Source of the DNA: Circinella minor
Taxonomy: Eukaryota; Mucoromycota; Mucoromycetes; Mucorales; Lichtheimiaceae
Direction: 5' to 3'
Assembly: GCA_016758965.1 (NCBI GenBank)
Contig: JAEPRB010000223.1
Span: 1 to 64,000 of the forward strand
DNA: 64,000 bases
Positions 62,301 through 64,000 of the stretch are shown piece after piece. Made by a program: the position numbers and the translations under genes. Every line of letters begins with the position of its first letter. The first letter of the stretch is position 1. The notes under the pieces are model-generated. The model was not told the DNA's origin, did no database searches, and saw nothing but the letters and a program-made list of their open reading frames with translations.

Positions 62301-63567
62301 ATCTACTGTTCGACGTCTTTATCGACAACAGAAATTTCTTAAGCATGTAGGTCGACAAATTCAAATCATTAAATTACAAGGCTATTTGTTTTTTGGTACC
62401 ATTAATCAAGTGGAAACAGCCATTCGTGATATGTTGGATGAACGAGCTTGGGAAATGAGTCCTGTACGATTCTTGATACTCGATTTACAATTGGTTCAAG
62501 GCATTGATTTCAGTGCAGCAGAAGCGTTTGTTCGTATTCGTCGATTATTGAAGAATAGAGAAATGTATATGATCTTATGTAATATTGCTCGTCATTCGGA
62601 TCAAGCCAAGGCATTGATGAAAGCAGGAATGTGGGCAGATGAATTGGACGAAGGTGATGATTTGAAATGTTTTGAATACTTAAATGATGCATTAGAATGG
62701 TGTGAAAATACACTTCTTCGTGCTTATTTCGCTCGTATGCCTCATCATCGAGTTCCAGGTAATTATTATAATATTCATTTTTTTTTTTGTATTCAATGAT
62801 CTAGACTTATTATGAATATATTAAATTCTAAACCATTTAAATGTTGGTTATAATATAGTACCTATTAAGGATACAAGTACTTCTGTGAGTGAAGAAACCC
62901 ATATTGATATGATTGCAGATGCATCACCACGTCAAAAAATGGTAACCAAGGCAATTCAACAATTAATTCCAGGTAAATCGACCCTTTGATAAATTAAAAA
63001 AAAAAGAATTATACAAAACATATATACTAATCTATTATGATAGATGCCAATGTCCCACAAGTATATTCCAACTTATCACAGCCAACACTATTAATGGTCC
63101 AAGCACTGAGTGAATTAACATTTGATGAAATACCCGTGGAATTTTACCACAAACTTGCTGGATATCTTAAAAAGGAGACCTATTTACGTGGTCAATGTTT
63201 ATGGAAAGAAGGAGATCGTGCAGATTGTCTTATTGTATTAGAACAAGGGTCTTTACGAAGCTTAATGTCAACAGGATCATCGGCATCAGCATCAAATAAT
63301 AATAATACCAAAGAAAATAATGTTGTAGTTGAATCCATTTTACCAGGAACAATTGTAGGTGAACTTGGATTATTTACTGGTGGTCCTCATCGAACACGCT
63401 CTTTAATTGCAGAACAAGATTCAGTACTTTGGAAATTGACACAAGAATCATTTGATCATATGCGAAAGACTGATCCACAAGTTGCAAACCAATTTATTAT
63501 GCTTTCTCTTCATTTTTCAAGTGATCGTTTGGAAACAATGATTCGATACGCTTTTCAACTTCATTAA
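59355..63567 (+). CDS. SulP-STAS-cNMP transporter (YGR125W/Vsb1-like)
   Basis: Ten exons: 59355-59529, 59635-60267, 60364-60439, 60553-60615, 60774-60787, 60962-61570, 61672-61803, 61922-62758, 62859-62972, 63044-63567; 1058 residues. A ~235-residue cytosolic tail includes a Gln9 run and a His run. The SulP membrane domain runs from about 240 to 660 ([56 protein letters not shown]). The STAS domain is at about 700-835 ([38 protein letters not shown]). The C-terminal cyclic-nucleotide-binding-like domain is at about 905-1050 ([38 protein letters not shown]). This three-part order and length match yeast YGR125W (Vsb1), a vacuolar membrane protein linked to basic amino-acid storage; the substrate here is unknown. 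A 14-nt micro-exon (60774-60787) restores [17 protein letters not shown] and the frame. Confidence 0.93.
60052..60104 (+). repeat. CAA/CAT codon repeat in the SulP N-terminus
   Basis: Nine CAA-type Gln codons followed by Arg-Tyr and six His CAT codons. Part of the low-complexity cytosolic tail. Confidence 0.85.
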
Positions 63568-64000
63568 TTTTTTTTCTTTCTTTCTTTTTTTTGCATTCCA
63601 CATACACACACATACAATCCTCTTTTTTTTTAATTTTAAGTATTCTTCTTCTTGTATACACAACAACTACATTTATATAATAGCGTAAAAAAAAGTATAC
63701 TTTTAACTACAACACTACGATACATATCCTCCTCTTACTGTTATTGCTTACAATTATCATCATGCTTTTTTTTCTTTATTCCTATCATATCTTTTTTTTT
63801 TCTAATACGCACAACATCTTTATATTCAAACAGTATAAGATTATTTGATTTTTTTAAAAAATTAAAATTAAATCGTATTAAATAAAACAAGTATTTTCTT
63901 CTCTTTATCATTTAAAATGTAATACGTACCTTGGATTATTATATTAGGTACGTATTCACATGTTATACATTATGGGACTTAGGATGATAATGCTCTTATG
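63568..64000. other. 3' flank of SulP gene
   Basis: T-rich and AT-rich sequence with no gene visible up to the window end. Confidence 0.5.

Overview
The window looks like nuclear DNA of an early-diverging filamentous fungus, most likely Mucoromycota (Mucorales-like). The basis is AT-rich DNA, genes broken by many short GT-AG introns, clear fungal families (Zn2Cys6 regulator, Mcx1/ClpX, Ybt1/Ycf1-like ABCC pump, SulP-STAS-cNMP transporter), and several animal-like families that are rare or absent in Dikarya (ANKRD54-like, DDRGK1/UFBP1-like, USP8-like with rhodanese domain, DDT/WHIM protein). The placement is inference; no rRNA or marker gene is present. All exon coordinates were assembled by hand from splice consensus and reading phase; in every multi-exon model the phases close.

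Layout. 1.2-19.98 kb: ankyrin protein (+), DDRGK1-like (-), cytochrome b5 (+), small secreted 8-Cys protein (-), DDT/WHIM chromatin protein (+), 3-methyladenine DNA glycosylase (-), rhodanese-ubiquitin protease (+), mitochondrial ClpX-type ATPase (+). 20.1-27 kb: a gene-free island of mobile and repetitive DNA: a 118-bp palindromic TA-flanked MITE, a 1.1-kb element with ~160-bp inverted ends and a 14-bp flanking direct repeat, a 795-bp TA-flanked Tc1/mariner/pogo-like element, two unrelated tandem arrays (about 170-bp and 120-bp units), an inverted pair of GTCGTGCC-rich repeats, and a decayed MULE-like transposase. 28.1-32.1 kb: Zn2Cys6 regulator (+), pyrroline-5-carboxylate reductase (-), SDHAF2 (-). 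34.4-47.3 kb: Sec24 (+), F1-ATPase beta (+), ABCC transporter (-). 48.4-63.6 kb: Grainyhead/CP2 regulator (-), B-box plus DUF2009 protein (-), SulP-STAS-cNMP transporter (+).

The genes do not form a biosynthetic cluster. Shared themes are mitochondrial function (ClpX, P5C reductase in proline metabolism, SDHAF2 for complex II, ATP2 for complex V) and the endomembrane system (cytochrome b5, DDRGK1-like, Sec24, USP8-like, ABCC, SulP). ATP2 has strongly C-biased codons typical of very high expression; its neighbours do not.

The best candidates for something undescribed are the 1.1-kb TIR element carrying a tRNA-like, T8-terminated segment, and the UFMylation-type DDRGK1-like gene whose first intron ends in an uninterrupted A46 tract at the splice acceptor.
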